DNA of 64,000 nucleotides from contig NW_026251402.1 of assembly GCF_025118155.1 (NCBI RefSeq), positions 1 through 64,000 on the forward strand, read 5' to 3'. This document shows positions 23,705 through 35,406 of the stretch, piece after piece. Positions within the stretch are counted from its first letter, which is position 1, and each line of letters begins with the position of its first letter. A program made the translations under genes and the position numbers. The notes beneath the pieces were generated by a model. It did not search any database. It worked only from the letters and a program-made list of their open reading frames with translations, and was not told the DNA's origin. This DNA is from Cokeromyces recurvatus (lineage: Eukaryota > Mucoromycota > Mucoromycetes > Mucorales > Mucoraceae).

Positions 23705-24769
23705 CTATAATTTACCACCATTTTGTTTCTTCATATACTGTTTATACCAAGCAGGTTCAAGTTCCTCTAACTTATTTAAATCATGTCTCACATCATTGGT
23801 AATATTCTGACGAAGTTCTTTAACTGGTACCATTCGTATTCTAGGTGCAGTATTAGATTTGTCAACTCGTGGATGTAAACCAACTGCCATTCGATTTTCA
23901 CCCATTTGTTCAAGAAGTTGAAGCATACTGCGTTCTGACCATATTTTGAACAATTGGGCTAAATATGCTTTATTTTGATGTTGATATTTTGGATAAGCTT
24001 GAATGCAATCATCTGTCCAATCTATCTTTTTTGTTTGAAAGTTTCCTACAGCCTCCTTCGTAAATCGTTCTACTAGTTGACGAATCATGGATCGCGTTTC
24101 AGTATTTATATTCCATGTTTGTGCAGAAAGATCCAAATTCATCCAGGAACCGTTATTAATCCATTGCTCTACTCCAGTTTTGTTAGAATCCCAGTAATGG
24201 AGAATGGGTTTAGAATTATGGGCGCCAATCACTACCGTTCTTTGTGTTTCCATTCCTTCTTTCTGGTTATCATTTGTATATTGAACGATATAAGCAGGCA
24301 AATAGATAGGATACGCTGCATTAAATAGGACTTTTGCATTGCGAATAATGATAACATTATTTTTATGCAATGCTGATTTGATTTCTAAATTCTCTAAAGC
24401 ATTTGAAGCGTGTTTTGATAAATCTTCAAGAGGATTGGCACTAAAAGGTAAAACCTCTATATCTCCTTTGCAAAGATTAGGTGTAAAAGGGACAAGTTCT
24501 GTCAAACATGTTGTTAGACATGACCTAAAGCTTAAATAACAGACAGGGTCCCATGTGTGTCCTGGCCAATAACAATTAAATCCAATTCCTAATATCTGTT
24601 GTTCAGGCCTTATTTCTTGATATATAGTCTCGTCTGTTTCACCTGCTTTTGTTAAGAAAGGTGTAATATCAGCAGATATAGCCATATCATAATACCAAAA
24701 CGGGAGGTAGACTTTACGAATTTGCATATTTGTAACATATTTTTTCACTTCAGGTGTTTTTTTAGTGAA

Positions 24770-24820
<51 letters not shown>

Positions 24821-25112
24821 AACAAGGATTAAAAAAAAAAAAAAGACTGATTCATTGTTTGAATTGACTAAGTTTGCTTACACTTTTAATTATTTCGAAA
24901 ATAGCAAAGAATGAATGTTGATTGGCATAAGAAGCAAAATTGATAGACTGACGTATTGTATCTTCAGATAAATTAAAAGGTAAGGCATATACTTTATGCC
25001 TGTCATCCTTATTAATGGTTGTTGATGAGTAACGTAAGCCATAACATGTAATCGGTCGAATACTAGTATATCTTTTTAATAAAATATTTGGTTTAGAACA
25101 CACTCTTTGCAT
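23705..25112 (-). CDS. conserved-looking mitochondrial protein, function unknown
   Basis: Two exons, 25112-24882 and 24772-23705, join in phase 0 to 432 residues; the 109-nt intron consists largely of a T/A tract. The N terminus (MQRVCSKPNILLKRYTSIRP) is rich in Arg/Lys and Ser with no acidic residues in the first 30, like a mitochondrial presequence. The core has VYALPFNLSEDTI and VYLPFWYYDMAI, then a long globular region with few low-complexity parts. I do not recognise a family and see no catalytic signature. The tidy intron and balanced composition make it a real gene. Confidence 0.75.
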
Positions 25113-25154
25113 TTTCTTTTTTTTTGTGTGTGTGTGGAGAAAAAAAAAATTAAA

Positions 25155-25186
<32 letters not shown>

Positions 25187-25839
25187 CAATTTCTTTTTAC
25201 CAATTATTATTTTTTTTTTACGTAATGATACAGTAATGCTTGCTTTGGTCAATAAGTTAGCAATTTAGTAGAGCACATTTTTTATTTTCTGACTAATGGA
25301 TAAATAGCCTTAGATGTACCGTATAATCCTTAATTAGTCCCAATAAAAAAAAAAAAAGTAGCATTAAGTAGATAACCGAGTGGCTACAGAATAAATCAGA
25401 TAGAGTGGGAGAGGAGTGATTGCATTATGTAAGGAACGGCACAAGTGCAGATCGTTGATAGGGTATGAGCAATTGAAATCAATAGATGGTTTGCATATCC
25501 TCTATATACATTAAACTAAGAATTATTACGAGTATGCCTCTTTGAGTGCTGATTGTTACTCTGAAGGGCGTAGATCCAAAAGATCATTTGTTATGGAAGG
25601 TTGAAGCTCGTTTAAGACACTTTATCCTGATGCATTGTTTATTTTCTTTTTTAACATAATACCATTATAGGCCTTTAATTTTTTTTTTTTTTTTTTTGTC
25701 TCCTATTTTATTTTATTTTTACTCATTCGATAATAGTAATAATAATAACAAAAAAAACAGAACTTGAATGGAAAATCACTGGATATTTGGTATATAATAA
25801 ATAAAATATTTATTTTATTTTTTTTATTTTTATTTTTTT
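25113..25839. other. intergenic; possible coding relic in the middle
   Basis: Homopolymer T tracts lie at 25160-25186 and 25679-25697. The middle (about 25370-25650) is less AT-rich, and one plus-strand frame reads protein-like pieces (YEQLKSIDGLHILYIH, YYEYASLSADCYSEGRRSK) broken by stops. It may be a decayed gene, but no family was recognised. Confidence 0.35.
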
Positions 25840-26050
25840 TTATTTTGACGCAGTTTCTAGAAAGTTACTAGGCACAAGACCTGTTCGAACTATCTTTTGA
25901 TTTCTACTGTTTAATAGACTTGCTTCCCACCATCCTTGTTCATCATTTTCACTCTTTGAAATAATACCGAGTAAGTCTCCTTCCTTAAAACCAATTTCTC
26001 CTTCATCGGATGCTTCATAGTCATATAATGCAACAGCTATTTATGAACGT

Positions 26051-26088
<38 letters not shown>

Positions 26089-29000
26089 ATTATGTATCTA
26101 TACATGCATATATATATAACTTACCAAAATCAATAAAATGTCCATCTTTATTACTTAATATACTACTACTTGGACTTGATGTCTTTGAATTGATACTATA
26201 AAAGTCTTGAACAAATTTATTATTACGATAGAATGGAGATTGTTGATCAATACTACGAAGGGAATCACTTGAAGAAGATGATACTGAGCCATGATTCATT
26301 TGATGTTGTTTGGTATCCTCATGATGAGTAAGCATACGGTCATGAATCATTTGTGCAGTAGGGGTTGTAGTTTGCTGAGGCTTTATACTGCTTCCAGTAC
26401 TACTGCTATCTCTACTTGAAAGCGTACTTCCAGTTTCCTTAGTTGAAAGAGAATTAAAAGGATCATACAAATCTGCGCTGCTTCGAATAGAAGTTGCATT
26501 ATTGTTATATACGTATTGCGGTTTTGCTGATTCAACAGTACTCATACGACGAGAAGTAGGGTATTGCTTATTCAAGTATTGAGAGGGAATATAACTTCTT
26601 CTTTGATTCTGTCTTTGTAAATAACTAGGCGATGATAGGGAGGCAGTAGGTTTAATTTGAGATGAATGATGGTATCTTGTACTATCTTCATAATCACGAT
26701 CAATTCGCTTTGAATCTAATTCACGTAGCATATCATCTAATTCAAATACTGCAGCACGAGTTGAATTGTCATAATCAAATGTTTCCTCTTCGTCTACAAG
26801 TGATTCTTGTTGATCATTTTCAGAATGCTTATCAGACTTGAATTGATTCTGAGTCGTGATAGGATCTATCACTTTAGTAACATGATTCTTAGACAATGAA
26901 TGAGGCGAACTCACGAAGGTCTCTGCTGATTGAATAGGGGCAGGCGAATTTGGATTTTCTACAAAAGAAACCCTTCTCTTTGAAACAAGATCATCTTGAT
27001 TAGTAAGTGAAGAAGGAAGTGTACTTTGTTGTTCTTCTTCCTTTATGTCTTTTTGATAGATGAATAAAGGTTCATTTATAGTTTCATTTTTAGACTGTGT
27101 ATCCATGTCAGCTTTATATTGATTATCTGTTTCCTTTACGTCTTCTTTCTTTACTAAAATGGTATTAGATTGATCTTGTTGTTCAAGTGTATCTCCTTCC
27201 TTTAGATCAAGATTCTCTTTGTTCTTATTATTGTCGTCAACTGATGAAGGATCCTCATTTAATTCTTGATTATTATAATCCTTTGATGATGTTTTATTCT
27301 CAAGTTGTTTCTTATCTTGAACACTCGCTGCTTCCATCCTTTCTTCATGTTCCTCAGCTTCACCTTCACCTTCAGATTCTATCTCTGTTTCTGTTACATA
27401 TTCATATTCATCATCATCATCCTCTTCTTCATCTGACGGATATACTTCCATTATACCTCTCATCAAAACTGGTTCAGTTGATGTTTCTTTTTCAGCCTTT
27501 TGTTTTTCTAATAATGCAGCCTCCGCAGCGGCGGCAGCTTCTGCAGCTGATTTCAATATGTTGTTTTTGCTAGTCATACTTATACTTTCTTCAGATACAG
27601 TACTAGATATAGATAATCGTTTTCTTCGAATTCGAACTTGAGCTCGATCTTCAGATTCACTCTGTTCTTCATTATCAATCACATTACGATTCATTTTAGA
27701 GCCTTCAATATCTTGATTTGCTTCCTGATATGCATGAAGTTTTATATATTCCATAGGTGCTATTTTTTTTTGGGGGGTATAATAAAATGAATACACATAT
27801 TCAATTTTTTTCTTTCTTTCTCATACTTACTTGGAGCCCTTTGACTGGATTTATTGAGTACAACAAATTCTTTCAAATCTTCATATACATCAATTTTTAT
27901 AGCTTGTTCATTCACTCGCTCACATGCCTAAATAGAATAGAGGGATTCATATTCATCTACGTTTGACCTATTTATAGTATGAAATTAATTTTACCTGAAT
28001 TTCATTCTGAAGAGATCCAATTATTAAATTAGCGCAATTTGACAGGTTTGTTTTAAAAAATTCCAATCGTTCCTGCTCCAATTTCTCAAAGATCTACAAA
28101 CAAATTTATAAAGGTCAGAGATGGAGGGGAGAGTCTTTAAAGAAAGAAAGAAACAAATAATATAATGAAATTTACTTCACATGTATTTCTCCATTCAACA
28201 TTCCAATCCTCAACAATTCTTTCAAGGTCTTTTACAGCTTCGTCATAAACAGTTTTTAATTTATCAATCGTTATTTGAGCTGATTCAAAAACAGCACGTT
28301 TCTCTTCATCTGTTGTTTGTTGCTGTACTAATAAATTAGCCTTTTCAATCTCCAGATTATGACGCTTATGAGCCTTAGAGAATAAAAAAAAAAATAGAGA
28401 TGAACAAAGTAAATTCTTTTTTTATTATTATTATTATTCTTATTACAACTTACTCTACGCACAAAATGGACCTGAATTTGTCTATTATTATATAGTTTTT
28501 GAATAGATGCTTGAAGCTTAAAAAGTAAAAATAAATGAATCAATACATTAATTACTCTAGTCAAAAAAGAAAAAAAAAACCCCCATGGGCTTACCTGCTT
28601 CCTTAATATCTTTTGTTTATTTAGTAAATTGGTTAATGGTAAAGCAATCGTTTCACGTAAAAGAGTTGATAAATGTAAATGAGATTCAGCTACAGATAAA
28701 AACTCTGTTTGCATTGAATCCATTGCAATTTTACTTGCTCCATTTTCTGTATTTGATGATTTTTGTTTCTGACTAATTTGTAATAATGTTTTCCCGTATT
28801 CTTCTTCTAACAAAGCTCTGAATATTCATATATGTATATATATATCAAAAGTCAATCAATGAATTTCTATACTCTTTTTTTTTTTCCCCTATCATCATAC
28901 CTTGCTTCATATGCATGTCTAAATCTTTCACATGTTTGCTTAGCGCCTTTCATTCTTTCAATCAATATCGTAATACCGTTTCTATCTATACTTTCCTATG

Positions 29001-29120
29001 TTATAATGATATTGAATATGAATATATAAAAAAAAAAAGTTCGGTTTTTATGTTGCATAATCTATTCTTTACCCAAAAGTTATCTGCAAAATGAGTTGAA
29101 GTAAGTTTCTCGGTGACCAT
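25840..29120 (-). CDS. F-BAR and SH3 domain protein (PCH family, Cdc15/Imp2/Hof1-like)
   Basis: Nine exons: 29120-29073, 28995-28901, 28817-28595, 28516-28454, 28373-28176, 28093-27995, 27927-27831, 27759-26125 and 26036-25840, giving 884 residues. Residues 1-270 are an F-BAR domain: start with HFADNFW, LIERMKGAKQTCERFRHAY, RALLEEEYGKTL and EKLEQERLEFFKTNL. The long exon 8 encodes an acidic, Ser-rich disordered region with an Ala/Glu helix (AAEAAAAAEAALLEKQKAEK). The last exon is an SH3 domain: AVALYDYEASDEGEIGFKEG, the WW pair in EQGWWEASL, and GLVPSNFLE. Such proteins bend membrane and recruit actin nucleators at septa or endocytic sites; which one this is cannot be told from sequence alone. 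Confidence 0.92.
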
Positions 29121-29213
29121 CTTTAACAAACGTTGGTATCTAAGCTTATTTTGTTTATATGTAAAGAATAATAATAATAATAATAATAAAAAAGAGTGAC
29201 GAAAATACAAGTG

Positions 29214-29285
<72 letters not shown>

Positions 29286-29623
29286 AAAAGAAAAATTAAA
29301 AAATGCTTCAATGTTTACATTAAATCCGAATTTAGATAAAAATAAACAATTATCCTTTTTACACACTAAAAAAAAAAAAAAAGAAAAAAGAAAAAAAAGG
29401 GGAGAAAATAATGACAACAACAACAAAAACAAACAGTTACTCTTTAAAGTAAAAAAAAAAAAAAAATCCTCTTTCTCACTTTTTGTGATTTATTATGTAA
29501 ATGATACTTCTTCATCTATTATGTTTTCTAAATAAATGACCAATAAAATTTATCTCATTTTAAAAGTTCTAAATCCCTATTTATGAAGCTTTTGAAAGAG
29601 GTCACGATTACAGTCACAACAGC

Positions 29624-29671
<48 letters not shown>

Positions 29672-29734
29672 CTAATGGTGGTGTACATGCAAATTTACCT
29701 TTTTTTTTTTATCTTCCTTTCTTATATTAGACTT
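29121..29734. other. divergent intergenic with very long A and T runs
   Basis: This separates the divergent F-BAR and PARP-zinc-finger genes. It contains about 63 consecutive A at 29219-29283 and about 40 consecutive T at 29631-29671, each near the start of one gene. Such poly(dA:dT) tracts exclude nucleosomes in fungal promoters; that role is inferred. No gene seen. Confidence 0.6.
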
Positions 29735-30492
29735 ATGATGTCGGAACAAGTATCAAAAGAAGAGAAACCTATTATATCACATTGTGTTGAACATGCTGCA
29801 ACTGGGTTATCAACATGTGCTGACTGTGGAAAGAAGATTCCTCTGAAATCGCTTCGTGTAGCAGAGATCTATAGAAAAAATAAAAAAGTTAAAAAGATGC
29901 ACGCTAAGCATACCTGGTATCATTTCAAATGTTGGAAAGGTAATAATGATAATAAAAGAGTCTTTTTTTTCCCTGTATAGTAGTAGTGATATTCATCTTT
30001 TCCTTTTTTTTTTTTTCACTCTCTTCAGTTCCTGAATATTTAACTCATGTGCCTATTGAACAATTCAGAGGATATCCAGCTTTAAATGAAAAAGATAAAA
30101 AACGTATACAACGAGTGATTCAAGGTGGCGTCGGATCATCATGGGCTGCACTTATGGAAAAAGACAAAGCTGAAAAGGCGGAAGAAGAGATGGAAACTAA
30201 ACCAACAAAAACAAAAGATGACATGATGGACATTGATTTGACAGAAAGTTTGACAGGTATTCAAGAAGAGAAGCCAAAGAAAATAAAAGTAGAAAAGAAA
30301 AAAAAGGATGACGATAAGAAAAGACGGCTGTCAAATTCTAAAAAGGATATATTAAAACCCAAAAAAGCTAAAGTATCAAAACAACCAGCTTCTGCCCCTT
30401 CAAAGCCTAAAGAAATCATTCTCCCAAAAGAAGATTTATTAGAATTAGAAAAATTTGCTAAAGAATTCAGTGCTGTCAAAGGGAAAAAATAA
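29735..30492 (+). CDS. PARP-type zinc-finger protein
   Basis: Two exons, 29735-29939 and 30029-30492, give 222 residues. The zinc finger spans residues about 15-90: HCVEHAATGLSTCADCGKK, IPLKSLRVAE, then WYHFKCW, the Cys-Cys-His-Cys pattern of the PARP-type nick-sensing finger. The remainder is Lys-rich and acidic by turns (KKKKDDDKKRRLS) with clear nuclear-localisation signals and ends in a short helix. No PARP catalytic domain follows. Similar small fungal proteins with this finger plus a basic tail are thought to bind DNA breaks or chromatin. The start is chosen at the first of two adjacent ATGs. Confidence 0.85.
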
Positions 30493-30571
30493 ATCAACCA
30501 AAATAAAAGTATTGTATAGATATTTGTATTTTTTTTTCCTTTTAATGTCTATTTAAGTGTAATAAAATATA

Positions 30572-31273
30572 TTATTTACGACGGACAATTTCCCAACCGT
30601 CTTCATCTACAAGAGGTTCCTTTGAAGTTTCTTCCATTGGTTCATCTTCATCTTCTGGTTGATCATCGGTCTGATCATTCTAAATAATAAACATGTAAAA
30701 TAAGTAAATAAATAAATATATATACACCTATCTATATTTTACATTATCATCATCATCGTCGTCTTCACTATCATCATCTCCTTGTTTCACGCAGCTTGAG
30801 GCAGCTACATACGAGTTTTGTGACTTATTTTTTTCACGAAGACGTTCAACCTCAGAATAGTTACCTTGAATACATTGATTAAACAGAGTAACCAAATGTT
30901 TGGCAACTAAATAAGGTGAATCGTCTTCGAGTGTTGTATTGAACTCATCATTCATGACTTGAATCAAGATATCTTCAATATCTTCGATATCAATCTTTTT
31001 ACCACCTACAGAAAAGAAAAGAATGAAACTTGTTTTGAATATCATAAGTTATGCATTTATATACATGTACATTTATTTATTTAAATGTATTAATTAAGAA
31101 CTGGCTTTACGTTTTCCAAAATAATCAACAATGACATCGATCAACCATTCTCTTTTCTCCGCTGAATCAATGCCTCCCCATTCTTGTTCCACTGCAAGTT
31201 TCAATGCTGTCCAATTATGAAAAATATAACTTGCACCTTCTTCAAATGCAACTTTATTGGGATGTTCTGCCAT
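30572..31273 (-). CDS. TSR2: TSR2-like pre-rRNA processing factor
   Basis: Three exons, 31273-31111, 31005-30743 and 30679-30572, give 177 residues. The conserved body reads FHNWTALKLAVEQEWGGIDS, then WLIDVIVDYFGKR, DIEDILIQVMNDEF and EDDSPYLVAKHLVTLFNQC, matching Tsr2. A very acidic stretch (Asp/Glu runs) and the end DEDGWEIVRRK follow. Yeast Tsr2 is an escortin that takes Rps26 from its importin and delivers it to pre-40S ribosomes; the same role is expected. It is transcribed divergently from RPA3 across 231 bases. Confidence 0.9.
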
Positions 31274-31343
31274 TCTATTGTGTATATTAATTTAAAAAGA
31301 AAAAAAAAAAAAATAATAATTCAAGGTGTATAAATAAATAAAT

Positions 31344-31394
<51 letters not shown>

Positions 31395-31504
31395 GGTGAC
31401 TGGTTATGCGGTAGTGTGTGTGTTTTTTTGGTAAAAAAAAAAAAGGCACTACGCGTTTGAATTGTGATTTTTTTTTTTGTTTTCTAAAAAAAGATATTAT
31501 AATA
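31274..31504. promoter_or_regulatory. shared divergent promoter region of TSR2 and RPA3
   Basis: These are 231 bases between two start codons on opposite strands, containing an A run of about 42 nt at 31349-31390. It is the only room for both core promoters. Promoter function is inferred from position. Confidence 0.55.
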
Positions 31505-32019
31505 ATGGAAAAGCCTACACCTCGCATCAATTCTTCATTAAGAGAAAAATATGTTGGGAAAACAATTCGTTTAATTGGCAAACTTCATTCTGTAAATATT
31601 AAATAATTATACAACACACACATATATATATATATATATAGAAGAGTATGCTCATGGTATTGTTTAATATTTAGCTTTCTGGTAATACCGCAGTACTTAC
31701 ATCGACAGATAATGGTCAAGTTTTAGTCAAGTTGAATGGTGTATGTTGAAGATATTTTTTTTCTTTGTTGTTCTATTTGAGGTTTATTAACTCAACTTTA
31801 TAGGAAAGTCAATGGGGAACCGATTACGTTGAAGTTATTGGGTTGATTGAACCCGATTTCACTTTAAGAGAATTCAAGACAACTAATCTTGGCAACTCTT
31901 TTGGTAAGTATTTATTAAAAGAAGAGAGAGAGAAAGGATATTCATATTTGTTATTAGATCTTGAGTTAGCAAATAAGGTTGTTGAATATGGTCAAAAATG
32001 CCCTGAAATATTTGAGTAA
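31505..32019 (+). CDS. RPA3: replication protein A small subunit (RPA14/Rpa3)
   Basis: Four exons (31505-31591, 31675-31740, 31804-31903, 31958-32019) join to 104 residues, the normal size. It is a single OB fold: PRINSSLREKYVGKTIRLIG, TSTDNGQVLVKLNG, YVEVIGLIEPDFTLREFKT, and GNSFDLELANKVVE with the closing EIFE. This is the smallest subunit of the heterotrimer that coats single-stranded DNA in replication, repair and recombination; it packs in the trimer core. Confidence 0.92.
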
Positions 32020-32273
32020 TTAGATCAACAAAGTGTAAATATGATAAACGTATTACAATAATAAGGCTTCAAAAAAAAAATGTACAAAATAAAGTTAAAT
32101 GACTGGATAAAGAATAGGCGCTTATTGACTTGATTTATCATAATTGATTTATTTTGGGGAGAAAAGAAAAAAAAAAAAAAAAAAAAGAGAGAGAGAGAGA
32201 GAGGGATTGCTTGTTACTCATTATAATAATAGTCTGATTAAAGGAAAGGGATGATGTATTATAACATGATTTA

Positions 32274-33281
32274 TTAAAGTTCTTTTCCTATTTGTTCAGC
32301 AAGTTCTTTACTACGTCTTTTAGCAGAAAATACAGCTTCTGACATGACTTTTCTAATTTGATTTGATTCCATAGAATGAATAGCTGCTTCTGTTGTACCT
32401 TTTGGTGATGTTACTTTACATCTTAAAGTAGATAAATCATCTTCTGATATTTGTGCCATTCGAGCTGCACCAAGACATGTTTGAAGTGTTAATGCTTTAG
32501 CATCTTTTGATGATAAACCTGCTTGAATACCAGCATTTTCTATAATAAGAATTATAAATAAATAAATAAATAAATATATTAAAATTATCAAATGAATATA
32601 TTTACGCATCGCTTCCATAATTAAAAAGAAATAAGCAGGCCCACTTCCACTAATACCTGTAACAGCATCTATTAAAGATTCTTCATGTACCCAAATCACT
32701 TGTTTTGATACTGCCTTCATAATATCCTCTGTCATCTTCTTTTGTTCATGACTTACATGTTCTGTAGCATATAAACCAACAGCACCTTCTCCAATTAAAG
32801 CTGGTGTATTAGGCATACAACGAACAATACAGGGCGAGAAAGGAGCATGGATCCAAGCCTGAATATCTTCAGTCGTTATACCTGCTGCAATAGATAACAC
32901 CAAGACCTCTGGATTATGTTCAATCAGTGAACCTAATTCAGTCACTACAGTATGAAGAATTTGAGGTTTAACGGCCAACACAATCACATCTGCACCATCT
33001 ATCACTTCTTTATTCTTATTTGACCCGATCATATCAGGATATTTTGTTTGCATATATTCTAATCGTTGTTCAAAAGGTTCTGAATAACGCAAATAGGAAC
33101 TTGGATGACCACTTGATTGAAGGCCACATAAAATAGCTTCTGCCATATTACCACCACCAATAAATGCGATTATAGGCTTTGATAATTGTTTACTTGAATG
33201 ATTTAAAAGGGCATTTGTTGTAGTTGATACTACATGTGAGCTAATAGATTGTAATCTTGAAATAGAGGAAGTCAAAGTCAT
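32274..33281 (-). CDS. PRO3: pyrroline-5-carboxylate reductase
   Basis: Two exons, 33281-32606 and 32539-32274, give 313 residues. The 66-nt intron (32605-32540) is a multiple of three without stops, so unspliced RNA would also read through. The N-terminal Rossmann motif is IAFIGGGNMAEAILCGL, then VIVLAVKPQ, the central GISGSGPAYFFLIMEAM, and the family signature VTSPKGTTEAAI near the C terminus. The enzyme reduces 1-pyrroline-5-carboxylate to proline with NAD(P)H, the last step of proline synthesis. It is convergent with RPA3. A poly(T) tract at about 33320-33348 sits just upstream of the start. Confidence 0.96.
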   Translation of the reverse strand: MTLTSSISRLQSISSHVVSTTTNALLNHSSKQLSKPIIAFIGGGNMAEAILCGLQSSGHPSSYLRYSEPFEQRLEYMQTKYPDMIGSNKNKEVIDGADVIVLAVKPQILHTVVTELGSLIEHNPEVLVLSIAAGITTEDIQAWIHAPFSPCIVRCMPNTPALIGEGAVGLYATEHVSHEQKKMTEDIMKAVSKQVIWVHEESLIDAVTGISGSGPAYFFLIMEAMRKYIHLIILIYLFIYLFIILIIENAGIQAGLSSKDAKALTLQTCLGAARMAQISEDDLSTLRCKVTSPKGTTEAAIHSMESNQIRKVMSEAVFSAKRRSKELAEQIGKEL

Positions 33282-33320
33282 TTTATACCAGCAAATATGG
33301 ATAAATGTAATATTATCCAG

Positions 33321-33354
<34 letters not shown>

Positions 33355-33594
33355 ATATACGTGTATATTTATATAAAATACCTTTCAACATACTAATACA
33401 AATATAGCAATGTTATATTATAGCCCACATAAACATAGTTAACTTCTTCACGTGATACACACACATATACACAGGTACAACAAGTGATTTAAAAAAGAAG
33501 ATTAAATAAGCTTATATTTATGTATATATGAATACACATCTATATTATTAATTATGTATGTATGTATTTATTTATATAATATGTCATTGTCCTT

Positions 33595-34690
33595 TTATAT
33601 ATCATAATCGTCATCACTGTCTTCCTTTATTTGTGTTTGTTCTTCATATAGATCATTTTCTGATAAGGCACCATGTCTGTAATAGATGAATATATACATA
33701 TCATATTTGTATATAAAGTTTAATTTATATAAATTTATAAATCGATGACGTAGATTACCTTAATAAAATATCCTCTATTGATTCTACATCAAATCGGGTA
33801 CCTATTTCATCAATGATTCTAACTAAATTTGCAATTAAAATACCACCTTGATAGGCTAAAATAGCAGGGGAACCCACTAAATCAAAGTCAAGATCAATAG
33901 CAGATACACGAATAAATTTTGCTAATACATATTTCCTTGCTAATTCACTCAAATAAGAATCTAACAGTGTACATTGTGGTATTTTCTATGATAGAACGAA
34001 AGCTTAAATACTATGGATATGCGTAATCTTTTTTAATACTTTACTTCATCATATAAATGAACAATAACGGATATAGTTTTCCATTCATGATCAATATGCT
34101 TTACGTAATCATTCATATTCACTGTGATTAAAGATCCAAATACTTTTTGTTGTTGTCGAATAGAATGATTATTTTCTTTTATTTGTTTTAGTTCCTGTAA
34201 CCTTTTCTCTCTATAATCTTTTAAATCATCATCATCATCTTCTTCTTCCTCTTCTCGTCCTAATATTAATAATTCTTCCTTTATATCTTCTTGATAAGTT
34301 GTTGTTGTTGGTGCTTTGGCCAAGATACGTGCGTTATATTCTGCATAGGCTTTTGTTTTTGCTGCTAACTGTTTTTGTTGATAATAATCGTGATCTGCTT
34401 TTACTCCTTTTGGACCCGTTTTAGGCCCCGATATCCTTTCTTCTTGCTATATACATAAATATAGGAATATACAAATACATGAATATACGGATATATAAAT
34501 ACACATATAAATACACATATAAATAAATATATAAATAAATATATATTGATATATAATGAAGGCAACTTGCCATGATGTGTTGTTGCTTATCATTTTGTTC
34601 GTCATCATCAGTTTCAGATTCAATTCTATTTCCCTCATTATATACTTTTGCTGAATTATTTTGAAATTGATACCATAAAGCATCTTCCAT
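33595..34690 (-). CDS. phosducin-like protein (PDCL/Plp family)
   Basis: Four exons: 34690-34571, 34446-34045, 33985-33759 and 33676-33595; 276 residues. The first intron uses a GC donor (gcaagt) with a normal AG, needed to keep frame between EQNDKQQHIM and QEERISGPKTGPKGVKADHD. The thioredoxin-like phosducin core has KVFGSLITV, then VIVHLYDEVKIPQCTLLDSY, KFIRVSAIDLDF, and AYQGGILIANLVRIIDEIG. GPKTGPKGVKAD is a mark of the PDCL group. These proteins assist the chaperonin CCT in folding G-protein beta subunits, and this one probably serves G-beta-gamma assembly. It ends in a short acidic tail. Confidence 0.9.
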
Positions 34691-35231
34691 TCTATCTGTA
34701 TTTTACTTGTTTTACTAATAAAAAAATAACAAAAAAAAAAAGAATAAGAAAAAAAAAAGCTGTCAAAACGATAGTTATCTTTTGTTTAAGGAGAAATGAT
34801 GCTTTTACGGTCTTTCAATTTTTTTTTTTCTTTTTATTATTAATAATTCATACTTGAAAGGATATTCCTATCAATAGTTTCCTCATTCCTTTAACAGCAT
34901 AAGAAGTAACAGTTTGTTTTTTTCCCCCCATAAAATATATATATACACACATATATATTTATAAAAGAAGAAGGATACAACAGATATAATCAAACTATCC
35001 CTTATCTACACTAATGTCCACTCAACCTTCTTTATATTCTTCTTCTTCTTCTGCTTTCTTTAATTTATAGATCCGTCAGCCATTCACTTTAATGCTCCCT
35101 CTTTTTTTTTTTCAACTTAACAACTAAATGTCTTAAATTTCCCTTCAAAGTGAATTTGGAACTCATTATTGGAGTTTGTGTATAAGATTTAATATAACCC
35201 TGATTAATTGACGAGACAACATCCTATTTTA

Positions 35232-35285
35232 CACTTTAAATTCAGATAATGTTAGTTTTTTTTTTTCTGGACGAACTCAGACAGG
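35232..35285 (-). repeat. terminal repeat of the Fanzor element (third copy)
   Basis: The plus strand reads actttaaattcagataatg, then ttagt and ctggacgaactcagac, closely matching the left TIR at 9338-9401. With the relic gene lying to its right on the minus strand, this is the gene's downstream end, in the same relative place as the right TIR of the copy at 9.3-11.8 kb. Confidence 0.75.
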
Positions 35286-35358
35286 GAAAAAAAAAGGAAA
35301 AAAAAAAAAAAAAGAATAAAGTTTTATCTGTAATAACCTAGAGCCTTCTAGAAGGTAT

Positions 35359-35402
<44 letters not shown>

Positions 35403-35406
<4 letters not shown>

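Noticed and set aside
27187..27573. Plus-strand frame of 128 codons opposite the F-BAR gene
   Set aside because: It is antisense to the acidic low-complexity exon 8, with His/Leu-rich shadow composition and no start context or domain.
29001..29432. Minus-strand frame rich in phenylalanine
   Set aside because: It is produced by reading through the 63-nt A/T homopolymer between genes; not a protein.
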